Assembly: GCA_015680685.1 (NCBI GenBank)
Contig: MNCI01023527.1
Coordinates: forward strand, 67,863 to 131,862
DNA: 64,000 nt
Reading direction: 5' to 3'
Origin: Gnetum montanum
Taxonomy: Eukaryota > Streptophyta > Gnetopsida > Gnetales > Gnetaceae
The position numbers and the translations under genes were made by a program. Numbering within the stretch: position 1 is the first letter of the stretch; every line of letters starts with the position of its first letter. The notes beneath the pieces are model-generated. The model made no database searches, was not told the DNA's origin, and worked only from the letters and a program-made list of their open reading frames with translations. Positions 43,955-56,279 of this stretch are shown piece by piece.

Positions 43955-46290
43955 ATGTCTTTTTCTTCTTGTAGGCATGAAGATGTTAAACCACTTGTTC
44001 CAAAATAGTGCAAGGTAATATATACTCATCCAAATGAGTATGTGCCTAATTTCACCTTCATCCTGCACTAGGATGAGCAACTGTGATGGCGTGATATGAA
44101 GGGAAACATTGTAAAGCCCCCCAATCAATATGTTCCCATGATGTTGCTTCAAACTCTTATGAAGTTAGGCATCCATGATCTTAAAGAGGAATATGTTGTG
44201 AATGGTTATGAAACTAGGGACTACCATCCCACTAACACATAATGTAGGAGAGATCGACATCTAAAAAAGCATCATGAGGTTGTGAAGGGAAAACGATTCA
44301 CCAATCACTTATTCCTATTGAACCAAGATGATAATGAGGGCCCTTTCTCTAAAGGCTCTCAACATGAAAATTCTCCACCCCTGGTTACTGATGATGGGAG
44401 TGTAAACCTAAATATACATTCTACTATCAACATTTCAGGTTCAAGAAAATATGGCAATCAAGGTAGGAGCTTGAGCAAGCACCAAGATAATAAGAAATCT
44501 GATGAATGTGGTCGTGACAACCAAAGGGGAGTCAACAAACACCATGGTGGTGGCAGTGCTCCTCCCTCTTTGCCCTCTTCATCTACATCCTCTTCTTCCT
44601 TTTCTTCTAGTTCTGAAAGATGGTGCAAAAAGAATAACCATGATGGAAGTGCTCAGTGTGTTAACAATACTGATCACCAATCCCATGATGAATGAACAGG
44701 TAACAAAGGACATCATCAACGATAATGAAATAATGATGATGATGAGCCTCTATGGTTAACATTGCAAAGGTAGTTAAGATTCCAACTAGGCATTTGAAAG
44801 ATAGTTAGATCAAGTGCTTAGACATGAACAATATCCCAATATTTGAGGGGGATATAACTCTAATCCACAAACACATCTACAAGTTTTTCACAATGTCTGT
44901 GCCTTGTAGAACATTGAAAATGATTGGAAAAAACTCAAACTCTTCCTCAAGACACTTATTAAAGAGGTTGAAAACTAGTACTGGTCCTTGGAGTTGGAAT
45001 CTATTCACCAATGGAGTACAATGCTTGAGTTATTCAATGATAAATACCAAACATACTCTAGAGTGTCTAATCTAAGAAGGCAAATCCAAGGTTCAAAACA
45101 GGGAATACGTGAACCCTTGGATGCTACCATGGGCAGATATTATTCTCTCATACATTGAAGCCCTAGGCATGGTTATTGTTAAAGGGAATAACTACTCCAC
45201 ATCATAGATGGGCTCAGAGCAGAAACCAGAAGAACTCTTGGGGTTTATCCCAAGGGAGACTATCTGAACTAAGAGCTCATCAGATACAAGGCTAATGGAG
45301 TAGCTAGCAAAAGAACAAGATGAGTTACGAAAAGGGGAAAGTGCATAAGAATATAAAAGGGATCCTTCCATAAGGAAAAGGAAGGGCAAATTTTGTGACA
45401 AGGAGGAATCACCACTTGATGAAGTGGTGAATAAGAAAATCCTACCTATCCAAAAATCTATTTTCGATATTTTTTCAAAGGTTGATAAAGTATAGGACTC
45501 TTTGGATGAAAAATTCCAAACTGCTATGAAGATTGTTGAAGCATCCAAACAGCAGAATAGTAATCATGACCATAGGAGATGGAAAGAAGCTAAATGTGCC
45601 TACCAAAGAGGTAAGGGCAAAGCTATTGCAATAGAAAAAGTTGTGGAGACAAACTCTAATGATGATGTTGAATGTGAAATCTATCAATATGAACATATAA
45701 AGGGATGTTTCCCTATGGTGTCACACTAATAAGAGTCTAGGGTGTACACACTGAATCCTTGACTAACACATAGATAAGCACCCAGATGATTACCTTATCC
45801 TTAAGGCAATCCAAGGCAGTTCCACTAACAACAACAAACTTATTATCCAAGTAGAGCTCCATCACAATCATATGAACAATATCAATAGTGGCACCAACCA
45901 CATTCATGGAGAATGCCATCGATAAGATGATAATACCCTTACAAGTAATTAGATTCATATAGGTACTATGTTCAACAACTCATTTTTTCATGAAGCTCTG
46001 TAAGCCATGCATCACTTCAACATCACTATTACCCTCCAGAGTACCACCAAATTCATTCACCATCTACTCAAGGGGAGCACCCATATTCTTAACATCCTCT
46101 ACATCCATCTGCATACATCCCTCCACACTCAACCCAGTTACCTTCTACTTCATCCATGCAAGGTGAAATTCCCCTATAGCTACAACAACAAAATGCTACG
46201 AGAGCTGTAAGATCACAACCAACTTTCTAGCCAAGTGGTTTAGATAATCAATCCAGGAAAGAACCATTCTTCTAACCCAACAATCCTCCC
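43955..46290 (+). pseudogene. gag of element B, broken
   Basis: Start ATG 43955 (MSFSSCRHEDVKPLVPK), corresponding to the start in A at 13227. Blocks in order: EEYVVNGYETRDYHP (44185), a low-complexity H/S-rich linker with a serine run (44282-44690), the gag core with ENDWKKLKLF and LELFNDKYQ (about 44915-45060), LRRQIQG (45072), and a charged C-terminal part (45300-45720). At 45674-45725 the knuckle-like C-E-I-Y-x-x-x-H again has tyrosine at the second cysteine position, as in A. The rest (to ~46290) is proline-, histidine- and tyrosine-rich. Stops and at least two frame changes interrupt it. Confidence 0.87.
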
Positions 46291-46384
46291 AAACCCTCAC
46301 AACCTAATGTGGCTAGTCACCCTATATCTCCAACATCCTCATGCTCTACATCAAACACATTCAAGTGCTCTTCAAACCAAATGC

Positions 46385-46820
46385 CACCTCAAATTTGCAC
46401 TATTATGTTAACTCATGTTGTTTTTAATTGGATCAAAGCTGGTAACCTTTCCATGAAAATATCTAATCCAAGAAGTCCTCTTATTTACTTGTAGATCATT
46501 AAACATGAGCCATGCAAGGCTCTTCTTGATTCTAGTTCTAGTGTCAATTTCATCTCTTATGATAGGTACAAGGCCTAGAACCTACCACCTCTCAAGAAGA
46601 GCAATATCCATATAGAGTTGGTAGGTCAATCAATCATTGTTCCTTTCAGATTAGTTGAGAACATTGTGATCATAGTTTGTGGATGGTCCTATCCTACCGA
46701 TTTTCTAGTGATCAAGGTTGAAAACTGCAAAGGTGACTTCCCCATCATTATGGAAAGGGCATGGTTAAGCATTGTTGATGCAAAAATGGGCATCAGAGAC
46801 CTCTCCTTAAAAATATAAAA
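46385..46820 (+). pseudogene. Aspartic protease of element B
   Basis: PRSPLIYL (46471), then KALLDSSSSVNFIS with the catalytic Asp codon at 46528-46530, then VENIVIIVCGWSYPTDFLVIKVEN (46650-46730; two pieces of a longer block) and GDFPIIMERAWLSIVDA (46734-46785). The catalytic aspartate is present, but the following glycine of the usual DSG/DTG triad is serine. It aligns with the protease of A (10090-10760), in which Asp itself is lost. A stop at 46495 interrupts the frame. Confidence 0.85.
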
Positions 46821-47217
46821 GGAAAATGAATTTGGATGACTAGAGAAGAAGCATGTTCCATGCATCATGTACAACGATAATGGATGCAATTGCATGCAGA
46901 AAATTTGATCCATTGAAAGTACATTCATCAAAGCATGCAATCAGTGTGCACAAGAAATAGATATCCAAAGGTGCTTGTACATAATGGCTACAAAATAGAA
47001 GAGCACCTAGTGGTTGACAATTAACTTTGATAGTAGTACATTATGCATGGAACCAACTGAGAGCTTGACATGTTCTTATGTTGAAGGCATTGATGAACTT
47101 CAGCAAGTTCATCACCAACTCTCTAATGATGAAGATGATGATACCTATTGGAGAGAGTTGGTAATCCCTGATAATTTTAAATAGGATTTCCTAGAGATAA
47201 AAACTCTACCAGTTGGC

Positions 47218-48720
47218 ATGAGATATGCATTTTTAAACAATGGCAAGCCAATTATAATCAATGCAAATCTTGCTCCCAAACAAAAAGTCAAGCTGTTGCA
47301 GGTGGTCAACAAATGGCCAATAGCCTTTACTTGGTCATATTCCAAGCTAACTAGAATTGATCCACAGATATGCCAACATCATATTTACACTAACGTAGCC
47401 ATGAAGCCAAGAAGGTAGCCATAGAGATGGGTGAACCCCAAGTTGAAGTAGATCATCAAAGACAAAATAGAACAACTCCTCAAGGTGGGGTTCATCTATC
47501 CCATTGCAGACAGTGAGTGGGTTAACCCTCTCATAATTATTCCAAAGAGAGGTGGCAAGTGGTAAGACTACAACAACTTTGGGCTATTGAATATGACAAT
47601 ATTTAAAGATCATTTTCCATTGTCATTTGTGGACCAAGTGTTGGAGACCATATCTGGGCATTGTTATTATAGCTTCCTGATTGGTTATAGTGGCTATAAC
47701 CAAATCTAGATTGTGCCCAAAGATCAGGATCAGAAAAAGACAACATTCACAAGTCCCTAAGGGACTTTTGCATATTGTAAGATATCATTTCAATGTAATT
47801 CCCCTACAACATTCCAGCACCTAGTCCTTAGTATTTTTCAACAGTAGATTGGTAGTGGGCTAGAGGTCTTTATGGATGACTTCTATACCAATGGGGCTAC
47901 ATTTGAGCAAGCCCTAAATCACCTTGAGCAGGTATTGAAAAGGTGTTGAAATAAACCTTAGGTTCAATTGGTGAAAAAGCCATCAAATGGTCCAGGAGGA
48001 CATGTTACTAGGGTACCAAATTTCAAAAGAAGGTATTGAGGTAGACTCGGAAAAGATAAGGGTCATCCAAGGTATCATACACCAACTAGACATAGTTAAA
48101 GACATCTGATCATTCCTTGGACATAGTGGCTACTATCGACAGTTTATAAATAATTTCTCTAAGATTGCAAAGCCATTGGTTAAGCTTACAAAGAAATATG
48201 CTTCATTCATCTAAACCAAGGCATGTGAACATGCATTCCAACAATTAAAGGACAAACTCATAGAAACTCCACTTCTATGGGCACCAAACTGGTCTAGACC
48301 ATTTCACATAATGATGGACCCATCTAATTATGCAATGGGAGTCATGATTCTGTAGTTGGATAATAAGAAACATTCATATTACATCCACTACGTGAGCCAA
48401 TGCACTGTGGATGCATAGTTGAATTACACCACAACTAAGAAAGAACTGACGACAGTGGTGTACGCTCTCAAAAATCTCAGGCACTATCTACTTGGCTATA
48501 AGGTGTTTGTGCACACATATCATAGTGCCATCCACTTCCTAATAAATAAGCCAATGGTGAGCCCTTGTATCATATGGTGGCTCATGATCTTGCAAGAATT
48601 TGATCTCACAATGGTATATCAAAAAGGGACTGAGAATGTGGTCACTAAACACCTCTCTTGGTTAAGATGGAATAACAAAGAGGAGGAGAGTTCACTTTCT
48701 AATCAATTTCAAGATAAACT
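47218..48720 (+). pseudogene. Reverse transcriptase and RNase H of element B
   Basis: Largely one frame from 47218, broken by in-frame stops. PIAFTWSYSKLTRIDP (47317) is the pre-RT block. WVNPLIIIPKRGGKW (47519) leads into RT. SFLIGYSGYNQI (47673) and FTSP (47749) precede the catalytic FMDD (47869-47880), which is intact. The thumb and connection follow in other frames: a FLGHSGYYRQF-type segment at about 48115-48145 and FSKIAKPLVK (about 48160). RNase H is at 48200-48660, with NYTTTKKELTTVVYALKNLRHYLLGYK (read in pieces from 48422) and the tail QEFDLTMVYQKGTENVV (48595), where VADHLSR is reduced to VTKHLSW. Many stops are TAG where Gln or Trp is expected. Confidence 0.87.
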
Positions 48721-48769
48721 TCTTTTTACAAGAGTAATAAATGACTAAGTACCCATAGAAACAAAATGG

Positions 48770-50050
48770 TATAATGGCATCCTCACTTACCTTCTCACTT
48801 AAGAGATGTTACTTTAGGAAGAAACAAAAGTTTTTTCATTGGACAAAGTACTTCATGAAAATCAAAAAACACCTTTACAAGGTGTGTGTTGATGGCCTAG
48901 TTCGTTGGTGTGTCCTTGATGTGGATCAACTATGCATTCTCCAAGATGCTCACAAAGGCCCTTGTGAAGGCCATTATGCAGGGAGATGCACAACCATAAA
49001 AATCCTAATAGAGAGATATTATTTACCTATAATCTTTAAGGACATCCACCAATTTGCCCAATCTTGTAAACATTGTCAATAAGATGGTCAAATGAATGGA
49101 GGGTTCTCAATAGTGGATTCAACCACTAGAGACCTTTGACATATCAAGCATAGACTTCATGGGTCCCATCCCATCCATGTTCAATGGAAAGGCATAGATC
49201 ATCATAGTAGTTAACTACTACATCAAATGGGTAGAAGTAGCGAGCATCACCAATTATACATCATCCACTACTACTTGATTCATACAACAAAATGTTGTAA
49301 ACAGGTTTGGGGTACCATGTGCACCAATTTCTAACAATGGAACTCATTTTATAGGTGCCACTTTTCAAAAACTTATGCAATGATTAGGGGTCAAACATTA
49401 ATTAACAACATCCTATCACCCCCCAAGGCAACAATCTAGTAGAAGTAACTAACAAGGAGATCACAAAGATCCTAACAAGGACCATAAGCAAATATAAGAG
49501 AGACTGGAGCAAAAAACTCAATGATGCCCTTTGGGCTTATCGCTCAACATGAAAACTCCCTATTGGCTACTCTCCCTATGAGTTAGTGTACGGAAAACTT
49601 CTAACACTCCTGATTCAATCTAAGCTTCGTACACTCTCAACAGCCTGTGAACTAAACCTTGACATAAGTTTAGCATAAAAAGAAAGACTGATCACCCTCA
49701 ACATGCTAGAAAAAAACCAATTAGTGGCCCTATATTTGAATGAAGTACACAAGGCATTCAACAAGCAATGAAATGACTTGAGAATATAGAAAGTGAAATT
49801 TCAACCAGGAGATAAGGTTCTCTACTGGAACCTCACACACATATCTCAGAAAACAAAGTTCCAAATGTTGTGGAAGGAACCTTATATAATTGATGAAACC
49901 TTTCCTCCTAGGGTCATGACCATATACAAACCTAAAAGCCCAAATAAAAATCACTTGATCAACATCCAACAAGTGAAGCTTTTCCATGAGCCCAAGCAAG
50001 CGAATGCAATAGATACCTCAATGGATGAACAACCACGTTCAAGTTTTTGA
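48770..50050 (+). pseudogene. Integrase of element B
   Basis: The N-terminal HHCC zinc finger reads AHKGPCEGHYAGRC...SCKHCQ (48947-49081) and is complete. The core begins SSIDFMGP (about 49147, first catalytic Asp kept). The second site is in SNNGTHF (about 49332), where Asp of the usual SDNGxHF is Asn. The glutamate region (about 49430) is scrambled. A C-terminal piece with KFQPGDKVLYWNL (49793) and LWKEPYIIDETFP matches the usual 'F.pGdlVl......L.....kw.GPy.V' integrase end. Frames shift several times. Pol ends near 50050. Confidence 0.82.
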
Positions 50051-52165
50051 ATCTCCTCCTTCCAATTCAGTCATGGAGGAGATGGCCATCCATGCTAATC
50101 ATCCATATGGCTTCTCAATCTTTCTATTTTTTATTTTACACATTTTTATCTTTATGGTTATTTATTTTACATCTTTTTGATTTTAAATCTTTTTTTCTAT
50201 TTCACATAATTTTTTGTTTTACACCATCATTAGTATGTTTGAATTTTTCTTGAATATTTTTACATTTCCTTATATATTTTACTTTTCTGTGTTTGAGTGT
50301 GATTTTAAAATTTTTGCTATTAAAACATGCTTTGTGCCAACAGAACACAGTGGTGTTGTAGTTGTTACTAATGGTTGTTCGTGCTTTATGTTTTGTTTGC
50401 TAATGTCTATTTCTATTTTTGAATTTTTGTATTGATGGCTCAGTCATGGTTTCTTTCTCATGGAACAGGCAATGAGTCGATGACATCCACCCATTCACAA
50501 ACTCTATGGTTTTCCTTGTTTTGGAATTTTGAGGTCCCTTTCATTAAATAAACCTTTAATAAATTTGTGACCTTGGTAGCTTTTGGAATTGGGAAGGATT
50601 CAAAGGTTTATACAAGGTGTGACTTCAAGGAGACTCAATACTCTTTATACTCTTCTACTTACTTGGGTGCTCGAGTATTTTTCATAGACTTCTTACCATT
50701 CCATATCATCCAATGATAGGAAGTCAAGTAAAGTCTTTGCATGGTGTAGTTCCCATCCAAAAAGAAAGAAAAATAATTAAAAAAAAATAAAAAATAAAAC
50801 TAAAAAAAACAAACATGATGGGAATTCAAAGCACACCTAGACAAATAAATGGGCTACAAGCACTGGTTATGGGACTAGAAAGACATGTTACCCATGCGTG
50901 AAGGTGCCCTCTAACTAAGGTCCTCTCTCACTTACTTCTTCTCTTTTCTCCTCTTGATGTAATAATGGTTGTTTTGTGGGTGCACTCTTGTGTCTCGAGG
51001 GGGTGGATTAGTCTTGGAGTGGTGATGTAAAGTCACTACAAGGGGTTGGTTTTGGTTTAGACTAAGGATGGATATTCTCAAGTCATTTTAAACAAAAACC
51101 AATAACAGACTTCTTATGACCACAATTTGGAATTCCACTCCATGTTTGTCATCATCCATCTATGCTGACCACAATTCACCTCACTGCTAGTGTCCATGTT
51201 CTTGATTCCATGTCTTGGTCTAACATATTTGAGTTCTTAGGTAGAATCTTTCAGGTTTTGGTCCTTAACTTCCGTTAACCATTAATCACCTTTGGGGCCC
51301 ACAAACTCCTTAGGTTGAGGTTATGCAAGGGCAAACAAGGCATGTGCCTACTATGAAGAGGACCCACTTGCATATCCCTTGGTTGGGTTTGTTAAGTACC
51401 TTATCCTTAGACATTCTTGCAATCAAAATCTTTCATACATCCATCTTTTGCATCACACCATTTACTCCTTTATATATTTTGTTCATTAAACATGTTCTCC
51501 ATTGAATTTTTAAATTTTTAAGCTTTCAAAGATCCTCTTCAATGGTTTTATCATGTTGTTGTCTTTTCTGAGATTCCATGAAGCCCAAATTCATTGAGAA
51601 ATTCTTTATATTTTTTGAGATATTTAAAATTCAAAATTATTACTTATGGGCCCCATATACTGAGGTCCCATCAATGGAGTAGATCCATATACGAGGTCCC
51701 ATTAATGTAAGGGAAAAATAGTATATATATGTGCAACCCCACTTGAAAAATTTTACATTTTCTCAAAAACACCAAGGGAGTTTTTTAAATTTTCAAAGCC
51801 CAGAACCTTTTAGAAATCATAACTTCCTAACCGTTTATCCAAATCACTCCATTCTTTGACCCTGCAGCTACTAGAGGTAAGCTCTTCATCATGGGGGTCA
51901 CAAATATGTCATTTTATATAGAAAATTTTTTCCATTTCTCTAACTTCCATAAAGGTTTAACTATGAAATCAACTATTAAACATCAAACTAAAAGAGTTAA
52001 ACCTTCTCAACAAGCTTTGATGACATCTACAATAAATAATTAATAAAATAATCAATCTACCATGATCCAACCTTAGCCAAAGTGTAACTAACTAATGTGA
52101 GAAGGTATTCAAAAATTTAAAGTACACATTGTATCTACTAATTCATGGATGTGTTGTGACTGCAG
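50051..52165 (+). other. Spacer between pol and the third ORF in element B
   Basis: No coding frame recognised. The part 50850-51400 matches the untranslated region of element A (about 8560-9130, opposite strand), so it is conserved in the family. A T-rich stretch (50120-50300) and an A-rich run (50770-50815) are visible. Just before the third ORF the sequence TGTTGTGACTGCAG|ATG (52152-52168) would be a plausible splice acceptor, as expected if that ORF is made from a spliced RNA. That is inference. Confidence 0.55.
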
Positions 52166-55022
52166 ATGGCACCAAAGGAAAAGCACACGCAGGAAGCAAG
52201 ACCATCTCAACCAAAGGAGAAACAACCTAGAATTGGAAAAGGCCAAGAATAGAATTAAGAAGAACCACTTGAACCCATGCCATATGTCATCTTAGGAAAG
52301 AGGCAAAAGTGGAATCTATTAGATAGATTCTGAAACCAACAGTAGTAATAGAACACTCCCATCAAGATGATGCACCAACACCACAAGCAAATCTAGAGGT
52401 GACCTCGATAGAGGCTTTCCTAAATCAGATCAAATCATCAAAGGTCCAGAAAATAGTGCTCCAAGAGTTAAAATTTGGCCCATTCCTAGAGCAAGCACCA
52501 AAAGAAGTGTAGGACCAAATAAAGGCCTCTCCCATCTGGCCAATCATCACTTTCACCAAGTGGTACATGGGAGAGACAGTCCTATTCTAGAACAACAGGC
52601 AACCCAAATCAATGGTAAAAATCAAGGACATCTCAATGTCCTACTTGGCATAGGTCATTGCTATAGTGCTTGGATTTCCAAAATGGGGGCATGCCTTGCT
52701 GAGATCCCAATGCAAGCAAGTCTCAGCATCAAGAAATAATGGGTTCAATGATGCTATGGTACTGATTGCAAGGAGTTTAGCACACCCACACCAGTAGAGA
52801 GGATTCACTACAAGATTGTAGCCTTCCACCTTAGTCCCACAATGAGGCCAAGCAAAATTATTGCCTTCTCTACCCAAGCATGTGCTACTCTGAGTGGGAG
52901 ATTCCCTATCCACCTTCCACAACTAATCTATCTAGAGATGGAGAAGTGGTTTAAAGAAAATGAATGTGGAATAAAGGCACTCTCCTTCACATGCCTTGTC
53001 AAGAAACTCTATAGAAGGGGAGGAATAGCTCGCTACACCAATGATGTTGTTAGGCATGTTCCAATTACCAACTAGGTAGAAATGATGAAAGACAAGATGC
53101 GAACAATAACTATCCAAGAAGAGGAGATGTGACCACCACCTCCACCTACCACTCAAACAACTATGCCAAACATCACAACAACTATTCAACAATTGTACGA
53201 ATACCAAGAATGGATCTTAAGTAAATAAGAGCAACAAGTAAGCATGAGTGATGGAGACCCATTCGTGTACAGACCAATAATGAGTCACCTAAATGAGGTG
53301 GCCCAAACAATTAGTTTGATAGGTGGAGGTGGATCCATTTTCTCAGGCTAAAGAACGTAGCTATCCATGAGGTCAAATCTGAGCACCAAAGAGGTCATAG
53401 TATCTCTCACAGAACAATAGCCACTCCCAAAAATCTCTAGGAATGCTATGACCTTCTAGGTGCACTTGAAGGAGGATGAAGGAAAAACTGTATTGGTGAT
53501 GTAGCACTAGAGGTAGGAGACTACAGCAAAAGTGGTCGTCGACCATATTGTCAAAACACTCAATGCCCCTGCGACATCTACACTAGATATCACTACATTC
53601 AAAGATGTGCAAACATCCATAAGAACCACAAGTGGTAGAATAAATGCAACATAGCTTGAAGATCTGCATGACCAACTAGTGGGAATCAGGCAACCACTTC
53701 TGGATGTCTTTGATCTTTTGAACAATATTACTGCAACCCAATTGGAGCTACTAGAGGTAAAGCACAAGAATATCATCTTGGAGGAGAAACCTAAAATAGC
53801 CAAGGAGCTGACTGAGTGCTTGGCTATGGAAGTTGCTGAATTAAGAGCCCAAATTGCCAACCCTACATTCCTTAACCTCGCACTAACAAGAGACTAAACT
53901 ATTGAATAGCTTCATACTAAACTAAAAGGGGTTGAGGGTGCAATGGAGATGGCAGTGTTCTACTAATCCTTGGTAGAGGCCACATAGCACAAAATTTAGA
54001 AGGCCTTAGATCAGACCTGCCAGGAGAATGTGCAATTAACCATAAAAAACCATCACCTACAGAATGCTAAAGTGCACAAGCAACAATTAATAGATTTCAT
54101 CCATCAAAAACAGAAGAAACTAGCTAGAGCAAGAAAAAATTTGAGAAGATTGGTAGCAAAAAATAGAAATCTCTCCATGGAGGAGGTCTACTCCCTTCAC
54201 CAGAAAATTACAATTGAGGTAGCCACTTCGAAATCAAAAAATCTCAAATTTGAGAAAGTCAAAGATCATTACAGAGAGTAGGTTAGTCTACAAAAGGAAG
54301 TAAATGAAACACACATTTAGTTGGTGAAGCTAAAAGTGAATGAAATCCTCCAATAGCTCCAGTAGGGAAAAGAAGTGTGATAACCCATCATTGATGGAAT
54401 AGATGACTACAACAAAGCAAAAATCTACATGAAGGAGCTGCAAATTGAGGAGATGACAAAATATATGGAGCTCACCAATCTCCATTACACAAACCTAACC
54501 ATGTTGACTATTGAATGGTAGTGGTTAAAACTAGAGAAATAGATGGTCAACTCATACTTATTGTACAAGGATGAGTTCAAGCATCACAAAGACACCAAGC
54601 AAAAGCTTACGGTGGCAAACACTGAACTCAAAGTTCTCAAGGCATAATTCACTAATCAATGATCAACTACTGAGAACCTAGCCAAGAAGATGAATGATTA
54701 CCAAGAGCTGCAGAACATAGTTAAGGCATTCAATATTGAATGCAAATAGTTCATTTCCTAGTTTGTCAACATGAAGGAGATGTTCCCAATAATGCCTTAT
54801 CCATGGGATATTCCCATTCCATCCCATATTGGTGATGTCGTGTGGACTGTGAATGATCCCTAGAGCAAGGAGGAGAAGATGAAGACATTAATAAATGCCT
54901 TTTGCCTTCCACTAGAGGTTGCAGCCGCAGTAGGATAGCCATAGCTACCTTAGCTACTACACATGCCTGAAGCTAGTGAAGGTCCTTCAAAACCTTAGGA
55001 GCCTCCATTTCCTAGGACTATT
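52166..55022 (+). pseudogene. Third ORF of element B (Athila-type extra ORF, coiled coil)
   Basis: Begins ATG 52166 (MAPKEKHTQEARPSQPKEK). An N-terminal globular part of about 300 codons has LGKRQKWNLLDRF (52291), WPIITFTKWYMGE (52539), MRPSKIIAFSTQACATLSGRF (in two parts from 52842), EMEKWFKENECGIKAL (52938) and a VKKLYRRGGIARY segment (53006). It resembles the 'putative plant transposon protein' domain of Athila-like ORF3. A long K/E/L/Q-rich helical part follows (53640-54780), for example LNNITATQLELLEVKHKN and QKKLARARKNLRRL, then MFPIMPYPWDIP (54783). A homologous C-terminal part is present on the minus strand at 62570-64000. It lies between integrase and the polypurine tract. The function of such ORFs is unproven, and the old 'env-like' label is not supported by any visible signal peptide or membrane segment here. 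Confidence 0.72.
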
Positions 55023-55252
55023 TAATCTTCTCTCCATCACCTTTATGCCACTAGAGGATGTACTATTCAATTTTTACATAGTCATGTAATGGTATTCAAT
55101 TTTTTATTATGAACATCACCATTTTTTGTAATTTGTTGATTCATACACTCTCACTCTCAATTTTTTCAAGTTAGTTTGTTATGTCAAGAGTCAGTCAATA
55201 ATCCCATACCTTTCCAATTTTGTAAAGGAACTCAAGAATGAGTTTTCATGTA

Positions 55253-55264
55253 GTCATGGGGGTA
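55253..55264 (+). other. Polypurine tract of element B
   Basis: GTCATGGGGGTA directly before the 3' LTR, identical to the tract of element A at 7863-7874. Confidence 0.8.
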
Positions 55265-56279
55265 TGATGAGTGTCAAAGTGTTGCATCGATGGGTCCCCA
55301 TTGACGAGGCCTTGTCAACGGGCCTCCATTGATGTGACCTTGTCAATGAAACCCCATTGACATGGCCTCATCAATAGGCCCTCAACGATGGGGCCCTGAG
55401 TACATGGTGTTGCCCCATCGATGGGGTCATGTCGACGTAGCATTTGCTACGTCTATGGGGTTCTATCGATGCAATACTATAGCAAAAACTATAAATATAA
55501 GCTCCCAGCTATGTTTATATAGCATAGATGTCATAGTAGTAGCAAAGCTCTTGTAATTTGTTCATTTGAAAGTTAGAATATTTTCTTGAGTGCGTGTAGC
55601 AAGAGTTATTGAGTGTATAGACCTTTATTCAAGTACTATTGTACCTGAACCATACCAATATGTATGGCAATAAAGATGAGCTTCATAACAAACCTTGTAC
55701 CATTTTGGATAATTTAAATGTTTTATTCTTGCATTTGATGTTTTCAATTATTTATTCAATGTTTCTCAGTAATTAAGCTAATTAAGTGATTAAGTAAGAT
55801 AAGCTAAATAGGTTAAACACATAAGTATGACCACTTTGAGCATAAACACATATTTGCATGGTAATCCCAATAGCATTATTTCTTAGTGCACCCAATAGTG
55901 TAGAGCTTGGTAACCTAATAGTGAATACGTGGGTTCAAGACATGTACAAAAAATGGGACAGGATGCTTATGTTAGGACTAGTTAGAGAATAGTTAATTAG
56001 TTAAACTAAATTAGTTGTTAAATTATGTCATCTCTCTACTTTAAGCACCAAAGAACATAAAACACAAAACAATAAAAATCATATGCATAAATTACACTTA
56101 ACCATACCATGTGCATCACAAGTGTAATTGGAAAGACAATGAATGACCTTTAGGGAAAGGTTTACTTCCTAGAAGACTAGCATTTCGGAAACTATAGAGT
56201 CCGTGGAATTCAACCAGATTATGCATGAATGCTTTGTGATTCATATGGTTGGGTGTAGGGGTACCTCAACCATTCATCA
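55265..56279 (+). repeat. 3' LTR of element B, with palindromic U3 repeats
   Basis: 1015 bases, TGATGAGTGTC...CATTCATCA. Between 55297 and 55378, three ~27-bp units start with CC(C/T)CATTGA and end with GTCAA(C/T) or ATCAAT. Each is itself an imperfect inverted repeat around GGCC or GACC. More ATCGATGGGG words follow to about 55470. Most of this array is missing from the 5' LTR. TATA box CTATAAATA at 55489-55497. The AACAT duplication follows at 56280-56284. Confidence 0.92.
55489..55497 (+). promoter_or_regulatory. TATA box of element B 3' LTR
   Basis: CTATAAATA, at the position matching 43010-43018 in the 5' LTR. In a 3' LTR it would read outward into element C and beyond. Confidence 0.65.

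Larger units (their letters stand above)
42937..56279 (+). mobile_element. Element B: 13.3-kb Athila-like Ty3/gypsy element
   Basis: A complete plus-strand LTR element flanked by AACAT at 42932-42936 and 56280-56284. Order: 5' LTR, tRNA-Asp-type primer site, gag, protease, RT, RNase H, integrase, a long spacer, a third ORF with coiled coil, polypurine tract, 3' LTR. Primer type, a protease of the LADRSI/EDV type, 'FLxGYSGYNQI' RT wording, large size and an extra ORF after integrase all fit the Athila lineage. It is the fuller relative of element A. It lies inside the RT gene of element C. Many in-frame stops show that it is inactive. Confidence 0.93.

Noticed and set aside
53507-53860. 117-codon open frame on the minus strand with serine- and valine-rich segments
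   Set aside because: It lies antisense to the coiled-coil third ORF of element B, and has no family resemblance.
52166-55022. A retroviral-type envelope protein
   Set aside because: The position after integrase invites the label, but I see no signal peptide, membrane anchor or cleavage site; the sequence is a globular part plus a long coiled coil.
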